DNA of 64,000 nucleotides from Adiantum capillus-veneris. Lineage: Eukaryota; Streptophyta; Polypodiopsida; Polypodiales; Pteridaceae. Below the pieces are notes generated by a model. That model made no database searches. It had not been told where the DNA came from and saw only the letters and a program-made list of their open reading frames with translations. The position numbers and the translations under genes were made by a program. The DNA is taken from NCBI GenBank assembly GCA_014529385.2, contig CM043971.1, positions 98,411,985 through 98,475,984 of the forward strand. Reading direction: 5' to 3'. Positions within the stretch are counted from its first letter, which is position 1. Every line of letters begins with the position of its first letter. Positions 46,524 through 56,396 of this stretch are shown piece after piece.

Positions 46524-47534
46524 AGACATCATACGCGTATGATGTCTTTTGTGTCAGAATGACTTCATATTGGTTGTGCTTGTAGCTGATAGTGTATACA
46601 TGAGTATCATATGCTTGGATTTGAGTTTGGATACCATTTGGTCAAGTTTTGGCCAGTTTAGTCCGGTTCAGGCTCTTGGCAAAATTTTGAAAGGGAATTG
46701 GATTTTATGATCCAAATTGGGTAAAACTTGGTGGATTACTTTCAAATGGCATGTAGAACACTTCTGTTTGGTGGTTGAAGCCCTGAGGTGCCAAAATCAC
46801 ATAGTGAGACATCATACGCGTATGATGTCTTTTAGTGTATTTTTGGACCAATTTTCTCTATAAGCTTGGTTTTGGCTTTAGATAGGCTTATTCAGTGGAT
46901 TTATCAAGTTTGGATAGAATTTGGACTAAAAATGGCTCTGGAGACATCATACGCGTATGATGTCTTTTTCATCAATTTTTCATGGGATTGGTTCTGTGGA
47001 CTCTCCATGTGCTAGTGAAGGACTGTTTATACTCAAATCTTGGTTTGGACTTGAATATGTTGGATTTGGGACAAAAATGGGCTTTGTATGAAGGATTTTC
47101 TCTTAATTGGGCTAATGGGGTGATCCACCTGACCAAATGGTTCCAAACTTCATATGTAGCATGTATTAGATATATATAATGGATGTATGATGACAAATGA
47201 GCATTTTTTGCTCTGTAAGTGCAAATAGACATCATACGCGTATGATGTCTTTTGTGTCAAAATGGTGCTTTTTGGTTCCAGATAGCTTGTAGATGTGTTA
47301 ATCAACAATCCTACAAAGTTTCAATGAGTTTGGAGTTATTTTGACAAAATTAGGACCAAAAATCAATTTTATGGCCTACTTTGTGTCTTTTTGGTTTTCC
47401 TTGGGTTTTCTAACTCCAATTCTCATGATACTTGGTTCATAGGATGTGATTAACATATGGAATGAGGCTATGCACTCAAAGGTTGAAATGGATGTGAAAT
47501 TCATGTTGTGAGACATCATACGCATATGATGTCT
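46524..47534. repeat. 3' palindrome array (five 24-bp copies)
   Basis: Copies lie at 46524-46547, 46807-46830, 46942-46965, 47227-47250 and 47511-47534. Each is a self-complementary 24-mer with half-site AGACATCATACG; the fifth has one change in the central CGCG (CGCA). On the plus strand all are followed by TTTT. Start-to-start spacings are 283, 135, 285 and 284. The nearest copy lies 145 bases upstream of the 1098-aa ORF's start codon. The text between copies is only loosely conserved. Confidence 0.95.
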
Positions 47535-49171
47535 TTTCTTGAAATGTTGGTCTTTTTGTGCAAAGAATGCTTTGTGCTAGTGCCCTAAGCCCTGCTAACT
47601 AGTTTTCAACTTAAAAAGTCATCAGTTTAGATAAAAAGCCCCCTTATAGGCATTTCAGTCTCCGAAGTCGTCTTTTTGCCTTGGAGTTGAATTTCTTCAA
47701 CTTTTCTTCTTGAGAGTTGCTTTTCCAGCTCATTGGATATGTTGTGAAGCCATCCAGTTGGTTGGACTTGACTTTGGCTCCCCGTTCTCCGTCTTTCTCC
47801 ATTTGGTTGCCCGAAAGCGTCTTTTTCACCATCGGTAAGTGAATCAGCTTTCTTTTGGGTTTTGCTTGCAAACATAAGTCATCCATGTATAGTTGAAACT
47901 GCTCGTGAAGTTTCATCTCATTCGGTCGTCAATTTCAGCCGTTATGCCAAAATGACGCTTTGTGTGTCCGCAGCCGATCGGTTGTTCCGACCTACTTTTG
48001 GTGATCCAAACCCGGAGATACTCCATGGTTGCATTGCCCTCGATGTTGTTAAGCTTCCTGAGAAGTTTTGTGTCGTTCCGACAACTTTTTTCTGTTTGCC
48101 TCTTGCAGGCTCTGTTGACCTAGGGTTTTTCCAGTCGTTCTTTCTCGAGCTTTGAGTGCTAGAAACTCATCTCCTATACTAGGGTAACCCACCTCTAAGT
48201 TCTTGCAAGGTTTGGTTAGGCGGTTGTGCCCCTACCTAGCGTTCTTCCCCATTCCCCGTCTGCTCTTGTTTCTTGGTTTTGGTGAGTTTTCGCGACAAAA
48301 GTTAACAATAAGCATCAAAAGCTTATGGCAACGAGTCTACCTCTCATGTCTGGTGTCCTCTGAGCTCTCGTAGTAGTCGTAGAAGGCGGTAGAAGGTCGG
48401 ATGCTCCTGTGTGCTCTTTGCTCTCTCTAAGAAGGTAATAGTGGAAATGAACTTGAAAGTGAAGTGAAAAATACTTAACTTCGGGCTTCCCGGATCACTT
48501 GTTACCAAATTTGACATGTGCTCCTATCTCGTCATGAAATGCACTTTAGGATTTGAAATTTCTCAATTTGGACTCCGTTTGACCTGTTTCTGAGAAATCT
48601 GTCCACTTTGCCAAAATTCTGTCATTTCGGGCTTTCCGCAACTTTTTCAGAATTGTACCCAATTTTTATCCTGGGTTGCCCTTGTCATTAGGACCATCAC
48701 CGTCTATTCTTTTCTTTTTTTTCGATCTCATTTCACCTGCTTTTTTATTTTTCTTTTATTTTTATTAAGAAAATCATAAAAAATAAAGGAAAATAGCAAA
48801 TTGAAGCCAAAAAATTCCAAACATACACGATAAATAGATGGTAACCCTGTGTATATGAATATACACTTCTTTGTGATTTCTGGACTTGGATTACCACTTT
48901 TTTCCACTTTTTAGCTCCAAAAACACTCTTATTTAGTGATATTTACACATCTAGAGACCCAAATTCATCATTTGATCTCTTCTTGTTGCAAAACAAGGTA
49001 TATAAGGGCATAAATATTATCAATATCCGCAATCAAACATAAAAAATTACAAAATCATGTAAGACACTGCCCTTGTAATATAATTTTTGTTTTTCTTTGT
49101 TTTTTCCGCTTGTAGCTGCTTTGTAGCTCCTGTATACCTCCCCCCCTCCTAGTCTGAGTCCTCCCGGACGA
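47535..49171. other. non-coding part of the giant element between pol tail and 3' array
   Basis: Only short frames on either strand. A K/R-rich minus-strand frame at 47916-47627 has no recognisable domain. The function is unknown; it could hold a promoter or splice acceptor for the downstream ORF. Confidence 0.5.
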
Positions 49172-50090
49172 CTATGAAGTGTCTGTGGGTGAAGCATTGT
49201 AGTTGTTTTGGTCATAAGTTCCCAATGCAATTGTAGAGCGACGATACAACATTCTTTCCAATAAAGCTGCTCTTTGTTTGATTGAAGGATTGGTGGTCGG
49301 GTTTTGGGTTGGTTTTGGCACTTCGGTAGTAGAATCAGTAGATGGATTCTTCGTTACCTTGTTGTCTTTTTCACAATCCAAATCTGCTTCCGCTTTGCTT
49401 GTGCTTGCCACAAACTCTTTGCGACCCAAACCTGCTTTGTTCTGTGTGTTGATTTCCTCGCCTTGAAATACCTAGGAGTTTCCGTTGATTGTATTGAAGG
49501 GAGTTCCTGTTTACAAATCTTTGGGATCCAAATTTGCTTGCTATAGCTTTGTGCCGTCATGAACTTCTTTGGAATCCAGATCTGTTTCACTGTCCTTGAT
49601 TGTTGGAATCACTCTGTTGTCTGGTATTGAAGACTCTGTTTTCCACCTTTGTGTTCTCTGGCACAACCTTTTTTGGTCTCCATACCAACTTTGACTCCGT
49701 TTTTTTCCAAGGTTGAGCTGTTATATTATTGCTTGTCTTCCTTATCCACTGTTGAGAATTCCTCGTCGAAGAGTAATCCGGTTGTATAGAAACTTTTGGT
49801 TGCCATTGCTTCTTCTTTTTCTCTGGTTGTTGTTTATCTTTGTCTTTGGATTCGTCCTTTGGAGTTGGCTCTTCTCCTTTGGTGAACTTAACTGATTGAC
49901 TTTCACCTTCGTATTTGATAAGCACTGATTTAGAACTCCAGTCAATCATTGCATTGTATTGCTTCTGCCATGGTTGTCCTAGCAATAATGGATGTTGTGT
50001 AGCTTGGTCTTCAACCACGTAAAACATATGAGGATACACATACTGGTTAATCTGTATATGTAAAACTGTGCATCCGACAGTTTTGATTGA
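49172..50090 (-). CDS. C-terminal pol extension: second retropepsin half and W-x-P-K repeats
   Basis: After a frame change near 50090 the reading continues from pol's second protease motif as VYPHMFYVVEDQATQHPLLL, GQPWQKQYNAMIDW. This is the second half of a retropepsin fold (the hydrophobic LLLGQPW is equivalent to ILGRPF in the first protease). A K/Q-rich tail follows with repeats QWQPK, LVWRPKK, QIWIPKK, QIWIPK, QVWVAK and QIWIVKK, spread over two frames, and then a final segment 49429-49172 (NPSTDSTTEVPKPTQNPTTN). At least two frame changes make it unclear whether this tail is translated in this copy. Confidence 0.6.
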
Positions 50091-53000
50091 TTCTCAGAGT
50101 AACTTTTTAACTCTTGCTTGGCAGTTTGTAATTTCGTGTCATTTGTCAATTGTCTATACAAACTGAGTGAAAGTAGGTTAGCTTGAGCTCCTGAATCCAA
50201 TAGTGCTCTGGCTTTGATTTGGTTGGTCCCTACTTTGCATTCAATGATGGGTTCTTCTTTGTCATTCCCCATTTCTGTTATACTAACTGCGTTTATTCGT
50301 ATTGCTCCTTCATTGCGCTGTTTCTGACGCAGTAGTCTTCTTTTCTCCATTCTTTCCTTCGCCTCAGCTTGCGCTTCCTCTACAATCTTTTTCTTTTTTT
50401 GGACACGCAGCTTTTCTTGATGTATTTTGAAAAGCATGTCTTGTGTTAGCGGCAACAGATACTTTTTCACTCTGCATCCACTAATCCAATTGGGCATTTC
50501 TTCTCCGTCTAATGTAGCAAGCTTGACAGCTCCACTTGGTGATAGATCTTTAATCACCAGAGGTCCCATCCCTCGCTTTTTAAGCTTCTTAGCATGTTGT
50601 TTCAGAGTGTAAACTAGGACATAGTCCCCAACTTTAAACTCTTTAGTCCGCACATGCTTATCAAAAAATTCCTTTTGTCGCCTTTTTTGAGCGTAGATGG
50701 AAGCTACTGCTTTTAGGCGAAGCTCATCTAGATTTTCCAGGTCATCTATTCTATCAGAGAGCTCGTGCCCGGTCCACTCTAGATCCTTAGCCACCCTTAA
50801 GGTTGAAATCAAGAATTCTATTGGTAAGATAGCATTTAGCCCAAAAACCATGTTATATGGGGTCGTTCCTATTGATGTTTTATATGCTACCCTATATGCC
50901 CATAATGTTGAATGCAACTTCTGGTCCCAGTCAGTTCTCGACTCAGATACAATCTTCGTAAGGACCGTGCATATGTTTTTGTTTGTTGCTTCCGCTTGTC
51001 CGTTTGCTTGTGGATGATACGGGGCTGATTTCCTATGGATTACCATGAATTCATCTAGAAGGATCTTTATCACTTCATTTATAAAATGTGTGCCTCGATC
51101 ACTCACAATTTCTATTGGCAATCCATATCGTACAAAGACGTATTCATACAGAAATTGTGCCGTGGTCCTGGCATCTGCTTTTTGAGTTGCCTTTGCTTCG
51201 ACCCACTTTGTTAGATAGTCTGTAGCCACAATGATGTATTGTGCATGAGTCTTATATGCAGGAGGTGAAATGGGTCCGACATAATCAATCCCCCATTTTG
51301 CAAAAGCTCTTGCCCCCATCATTGGTCTAAGCGGCATATCATCTCTTTTAAGTGGTACTTTGGTCCGCTGACAGTCATCACACCGTTTAACGTATTCCTC
51401 AGCGTCCATATGTAATGTTGGCCACCATATTCCTGCGGCTAAGACAAGTTTTGCTGTCTTATCACCTGAGAAATGGCCTCCACCTACTCCTCCATGAGCT
51501 TGCTCCAGGATTATCACATACTCAGACTCTGATGCGCAAATCCTAAGCTGGTTGTCTTTACCTCTCTTATAGAGTTGATCTCCTATTAAAGCGTAATCTC
51601 TAGCTTCTGTCTCTACAGATTTCTGACGAGCTTTTGACGTTCCTTCTGGGAAAGTTCTATTTGTGAGATATTCAACAATATACTGACTCCATTCTGGAGC
51701 GATCATTATCTGATATAATGTCGAATACTCGGCTGGCGGTTTTGATGAACATACAATACATACAGTGACATATTCATGTACGCTTTCTTTCATTCCTGGC
51801 CAATAGACTCCCAATTGTAACAAATTCCTATATGTGTTCCTTCTTGAACAATGAAATGCACATTCCTGAACATGTGCTTCGCGCAGATATATATTATATT
51901 CCTCAGGATTGATGCATAGTCGTAAAACATGATCATTTCCCAATTGATACAACCTTCCTGCAATCAATTGAAGATTCTTGGATTGCTGAATAGCAATATG
52001 TTTCAGGTTGTATTCTCTTCTATCGAACTCTCCTCCATAGGTTAATAGGTTAACGACATTTTGAGACCACTTAGGTATCATTTCTATGTTGAACAAGTAC
52101 GCGTCTGGCATGTCGTCATCTACTCCTATAGGGTCTTCTCCATTCGTCAATCGCGAAAGATGATCAGCTCTAAGATGTGTTTTTCCTTTCTTTACTACTA
52201 CCGTGAAGTCGAATTCCAGTAAGATAATGAACCATCTCACTATTCTCCCGGTATTGCATGGTTTATTCACTAGGTAGAGCAAGGCTTGGTGATCCGTAAA
52301 AAACACAAACTTGTTGGCTAGAAGATAATGCCGAAATTTCTTCACAGCATAGATCATTCCTAATCCTTCTCGCTCTGTTGTGGTGTAATTCTTCTCTGCA
52401 TGGTTGAGCTGTCGACTGGCGTAACAGATAGGAAAATCCATGTTTCCTTCTTCTGGCTGAGCCAGAATGCATCCTATTGCATATGCCGAAGCATCTATGT
52501 GCACATGGAATATCTTCTCCCAATCTGGTGATTTCAAGACTGGAGCAGTAATGAGTGCCTCTTTCAATTTCTTGAACGATTCCTCACACTCCTCTGTCCA
52601 TTCAAAGTTCACTATTAGCCTGTAAAGTGGTTGGCCTATTATAGCGTACATGTAAATGAATCGTCTATAATATCCACAATGTCCCATAAAGCTCTGTACT
52701 TGTTTCGCATTGGTTGGTCTAGGCATATCCACTATAACTTTTATCTTCTCTAAATCCGTGGATATTCCGTTTTGTGAGACAATATGTCCCAGAATTCTGC
52801 CCTGTCGGACCATAAACACACATTTCTCAGGATTGAGACAAATGCGATATGTCCTACATTTCTCAAATACTTTTCTTAGGTGTTCTAGATGCTCATCTCT
52901 CAGAAGAGAATGTACACATAAGTCATCCATGTATATTTCGAGAAACAGCCTTAAGTATTCTTTGAAAGCATGCGTCATCAGCCTCTGGAAGGTTGCGGGA

Positions 53001-54991
53001 GCATTGGTTAGACCAAAAGGCATAACCCGATAAGCATAAATTTCCCACTCCGTTGCAAAAGCTGTTTTATGTTGATCTTCCAGTGCTATGGCTAGCTGGT
53101 TATATCCTGAAAAACCATCAAGAAAGGAGTATGCTGTTTTCCCTGATACACGCTCTAGAACATGATCAGTTATCGGCAGGGGATAATTGTCCCTGATTGT
53201 TGCAGCATTCACTTTCTTTAAGTTGACACACACTCGGAGTTTTCCGTTCTTCTTAGGTACTACCACAATCGGAGATACCCAATCAGTGTGTTCAATCTCG
53301 TATATGAATTCAGCTTCCATTAGCTTATCTATCTCCTCCTTGATTCGCTTAGCAAAAGTATCATTATATGTGTATGGTCTCTGTCTGCTAGGCTTTGCGT
53401 CTTGTTTCAGTGGGATTGAGTGTTGGCATATCGATGGGTCAACTCCCTTTAAGTCCTTATAAGACCATGCAAACACATCCCTGTACTCTCTGAGAAGACT
53501 CAAAAGTCTCTCTTCCTCGCTTGGAGACAAATCTGTGGCTATGTACTCCAGTCTAGGCGTCTCACCTGGAGCTGCTAAATCAACTTTTTTTGCATCCTCC
53601 GGTCCGTCATAAGATTCGTTCTCCTTCCTCTCTCGAATAGGTGGGGCTAATATCACCTTCCTATCCTCTATTGTGAATTTCCTGTAGTGAGAGGGAACAT
53701 CCATGTTTTCCTTGATTTTGACGTTTTCGTCCTCTCCACTCTCAATTTCTATCGTCCAAACTTCCTTTAGAGTTTTCTTGAGCTCTCTGTACTTGTTTCT
53801 ACGTTCTAACTTGGACTCCGTGTATTCTCTGTTGCGCTTGTTCTTTTTTGATTTTTCTGTTTTAGTTTTCGTTCCATTATTTTGAACTTGATTTCTTGAG
53901 CCTCTTTTGTCTTTTCGTAAGCTCTTTTGATCACTGCCTCTCATTCTTCCAGAAATCTTATCCTTAACACAATCTTCAGCCTTTACTAGCATTAGGAATT
54001 GAATTTTTCCTCTTATTCTAGGCATCGGATTGGTTCTAACCCCTTTTGTTTTTTTCTTTGCTCTATAGTGTTTCTGGCGTTGTTTAGTTTGGTTCGGAAA
54101 ATCATAAAATCGGACATCCGTTATAGTTTCTTCGTTTCCGCTTGAATTGTCCGTTGACTCGTTGTCTGCTTCATTTTCCCACTCTGGATGATTGGGAATG
54201 TCGTGAAACACCTCTTCTTCATCTTCCTTTTCCAGTGTATCGTTCTTTTCAGTTTCTTTTTCGAGTACAGTTCTCAACATGAAATACGGAACCACGTCGT
54301 ACCCGTCCTTGTCGCAAAATTTCGTTGTGGGACCATCCGGAATTGCGCAAACATCTAGGGTTGCTAGAATGTGTGTCCATTCTAATGGTTCAAACGTGTC
54401 CTCTGGAAAGGGTTCTCCTACATAAGTTTCGTCTTCGATAGCCCTTTCTAAAACACATTCTTCTCGTTTCAGACTTCCACATTTCGAAGCTCCACACATC
54501 CATAACTCCTTGGGTTTACCTAACCAAGCTGGAAATTCGGATCCCGCCAAAGTAGCTGAATCAAACTCCTCTACCGGTGTTCGGTTCACATCTTTGTAGC
54601 TATGGTCTTTCAGGTTCACACGTGTAGTGGTTTCCATATTTCTCAAGTATATGTGATCGTAGCCCCAATCTTGGACCATTTTCAACTGTCTCATGAATGG
54701 TCTTCCCAATATGATATCATAGTTATTCTCCTTGGCAAAATCGACAATAGCAAAAGTATGTTCGTATTCAATGCCGCAAGAAGTCACTACAACTTTCTCT
54801 AATAACCCCATAGGTTTCTCCATGTGTCCATCTGCTAATTGGAGTTTCAACCTAGTCTTCCTTATTGCTGGTTTCCCCCATTTTTTCCAGATTTCTTTTG
54901 TAGCAATGGCTACCCCTGCTCCGCTGTCTAGTATTGCCATCGTCTTCACTCCTTGGAATTCAACTGGTAAGGTTGTATTCCCTCTCTTCAC
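49979..54991 (-). CDS. pol: giant-element pol: PR-RT-RH-(zinc module x2)-INT-second PR motif
   Basis: A 1670-codon frame; it is open from 55015, and the first ATG is 54991. Residue ~22 is the retropepsin aspartate (AILDSGAG), with IILGRPFMRQL near 95. RT spans ~545-760 with YMDDL at ~687. RNase H starts near 828 (HIDASAYAIG, TDHQALLYL). Two homologous zinc-binding modules lie at ~990-1083 and ~1120-1208, the second ending CDDCQRTK. The integrase core has D in GIDYVGP (~1236), D in VSDRGTHF (~1298) and E in NGQAEATNK (~1334), exactly 35 residues after the second D. A second retropepsin motif, ALLDSGAQANLLSLSLYRQL, is at ~1595-1615. All catalytic residues are intact. It overlaps the gag frame by 32 bases in the +1 frame. 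Confidence 0.93.
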   Translation of the reverse strand: MKRGNTTLPVEFQGVKTMAILDSGAGVAIATKEIWKKWGKPAIRKTRLKLQLADGHMEKPMGLLEKVVVTSCGIEYEHTFAIVDFAKENNYDIILGRPFMRQLKMVQDWGYDHIYLRNMETTTRVNLKDHSYKDVNRTPVEEFDSATLAGSEFPAWLGKPKELWMCGASKCGSLKREECVLERAIEDETYVGEPFPEDTFEPLEWTHILATLDVCAIPDGPTTKFCDKDGYDVVPYFMLRTVLEKETEKNDTLEKEDEEEVFHDIPNHPEWENEADNESTDNSSGNEETITDVRFYDFPNQTKQRQKHYRAKKKTKGVRTNPMPRIRGKIQFLMLVKAEDCVKDKISGRMRGSDQKSLRKDKRGSRNQVQNNGTKTKTEKSKKNKRNREYTESKLERRNKYRELKKTLKEVWTIEIESGEDENVKIKENMDVPSHYRKFTIEDRKVILAPPIRERKENESYDGPEDAKKVDLAAPGETPRLEYIATDLSPSEEERLLSLLREYRDVFAWSYKDLKGVDPSICQHSIPLKQDAKPSRQRPYTYNDTFAKRIKEEIDKLMEAEFIYEIEHTDWVSPIVVVPKKNGKLRVCVNLKKVNAATIRDNYPLPITDHVLERVSGKTAYSFLDGFSGYNQLAIALEDQHKTAFATEWEIYAYRVMPFGLTNAPATFQRLMTHAFKEYLRLFLEIYMDDLCVHSLLRDEHLEHLRKVFEKCRTYRICLNPEKCVFMVRQGRILGHIVSQNGISTDLEKIKVIVDMPRPTNAKQVQSFMGHCGYYRRFIYMYAIIGQPLYRLIVNFEWTEECEESFKKLKEALITAPVLKSPDWEKIFHVHIDASAYAIGCILAQPEEGNMDFPICYASRQLNHAEKNYTTTEREGLGMIYAVKKFRHYLLANKFVFFTDHQALLYLVNKPCNTGRIVRWFIILLEFDFTVVVKKGKTHLRADHLSRLTNGEDPIGVDDDMPDAYLFNIEMIPKWSQNVVNLLTYGGEFDRREYNLKHIAIQQSKNLQLIAGRLYQLGNDHVLRLCINPEEYNIYLREAHVQECAFHCSRRNTYRNLLQLGVYWPGMKESVHEYVTVCIVCSSKPPAEYSTLYQIMIAPEWSQYIVEYLTNRTFPEGTSKARQKSVETEARDYALIGDQLYKRGKDNQLRICASESEYVIILEQAHGGVGGGHFSGDKTAKLVLAAGIWWPTLHMDAEEYVKRCDDCQRTKVPLKRDDMPLRPMMGARAFAKWGIDYVGPISPPAYKTHAQYIIVATDYLTKWVEAKATQKADARTTAQFLYEYVFVRYGLPIEIVSDRGTHFINEVIKILLDEFMVIHRKSAPYHPQANGQAEATNKNICTVLTKIVSESRTDWDQKLHSTLWAYRVAYKTSIGTTPYNMVFGLNAILPIEFLISTLRVAKDLEWTGHELSDRIDDLENLDELRLKAVASIYAQKRRQKEFFDKHVRTKEFKVGDYVLVYTLKQHAKKLKKRGMGPLVIKDLSPSGAVKLATLDGEEMPNWISGCRVKKYLLPLTQDMLFKIHQEKLRVQKKKKIVEEAQAEAKERMEKRRLLRQKQRNEGAIRINAVSITEMGNDKEEPIIECKVGTNQIKARALLDSGAQANLLSLSLYRQLTNDTKLQTAKQELKSYSENQSKLSDAQFYIYRLTSMCILICFTWLKTKLHNIHYC

Positions 54992-56396
54992 CTTCGCAAT
55001 ACTCTCCGACCTTGTTTAACGGTACAGGCTTAGCGTTCTTTTGTGGTTTGCTCAGCTCCTCTATGCTCTCTTGCAATCTCGATGTTGGATCTTTTATCCC
55101 GAATTTCTCCAAGCATTTTCCTACAGTGGTCCACATATGTGGTCTTAGCCTCAAAAGCTCAGCTAGAGTGATAGTGCATGTCACTGGTGTTGACAAAATC
55201 TCTATCAATCCTTGCGAGTCCATGACTTTTTCTGATGAGATTTTTCGTGAGGGAAGTGCTCTAATCTCGGATTTTGCTTCATACTCTCCTAAGTATGAAG
55301 GTAAGGTCTTCAGTGAATGAGGTTTGCTCTCCATTGTTCTAACAGAGCCCCCATCTCCCCAGTAAGATTGCAGATCCAAGTCTACTTGAGAGCCTGCCTC
55401 AAATTCCACTATGGGAGGATTCCTGATGTCCTTTTCCCAATTTGTCTGATTAGCTTGGCAACTTAGCTCGTTTGCAAAGTTTGCCTCTCTCACTTGTTTC
55501 CAAAATTCATTGTAATCCTCATCTTTCTCGTAACTCCTCTGTATGACTGGATGAAAAATCTCTATCTCCTGATCGGTTGTGTTCAATACTATGCGATCAT
55601 CCTTTTGTGTATTTTCAGGCTTTTGTGCACTGGGAGTCTTTTCAGCTACCCGTGAAATGATAGTCTCTTGCTGAATTGGGTTTTCCTTTCCACAATTCAT
55701 TGTTTCTTTTGGTGGTTCTAATAAGGCTTGTGCAGTCTCGATCATTCTCTGGCACATTTCAAGTCTCTGCTTTTCCAATTCCGTGTTTGGGTATGTCATC
55801 CACCTCTGTTCTTATGTTTGGTTGTTCTTTAACCTAGCTTCGTAAGCTCTCATCAGTGCGTCCAATGGTTCGTGTACTTTGTCGACTAGCACTGATCCCC
55901 CTGAGCTTAAGCTCGTTGTTTCTTTGATACTCTTTTGTTTCGTTCCTTCCGGGCTCATCTCTCGTTTCCTGTTTTGACTCTCAAGTTTTTCTAATCTAGC
56001 TTTAGTTTGCTTTAGTTCTTCAGCTAGAATAGCGTCTTCACGTTCTTTTCTCAACCTCATGCGTGCTTTTCTAGCTTTCCATGTGTTTCTTTGACTCCGC
56101 GGTCCTTGACTAACCACTTCAGTCGCTAACTTTCCATTCTCAGGTTCTCTAGTGGTTTTCTTAGCTTGAGCTCTAGTAAGAACTTGCGTTGGTATCAGAG
56201 TTTCATTTTCAGACCCACTGCTGGTAGGAATAGTTTCTAACATATTCAATGTCGTCTTCTGCACTTTGTTTGGATTCTTTGAACAATCCTCAATGAAGTG
56301 AGTAACCCCACACTCAGTGCAATAAGCGTTTATTCTAATGATTTCCGTATGTGGGCAAACATTCATCAGATGGTCACCTCCACACTTGTAACAGGG
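54960..56396 (-). CDS. gag: gag C-terminal segment: two zinc knuckles and pre-protease linker
   Basis: Continues in the same frame as the 795-codon gag after a single TGA (56399-56397). It starts CYKCGGDHLMNVC and then CTECGVTHFIEDC (both CX2CX3HX4C), followed by LNMLETIPTSSG and a basic coiled stretch. A second in-frame stop (TAA, 55814-55812) separates the last 279 codons, which have no named domain (LLRLRPHMWTTVGKCLEKFG). The frame then overlaps pol. The knuckles bind the genomic RNA during packaging. The stops may be mutations or readthrough points. Confidence 0.8.

Noticed and set aside
46524-47534. Palindrome array as a CRISPR
   Set aside because: Repeats are regularly spaced, but spacers are ~110-265 bp and related to each other, and the host context is a plant retrotransposon. 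The array is not a CRISPR.
47862-48155. 97-codon plus-strand frame in the giant element
   Set aside because: Antisense to the element, no recognisable domain, no conserved context.
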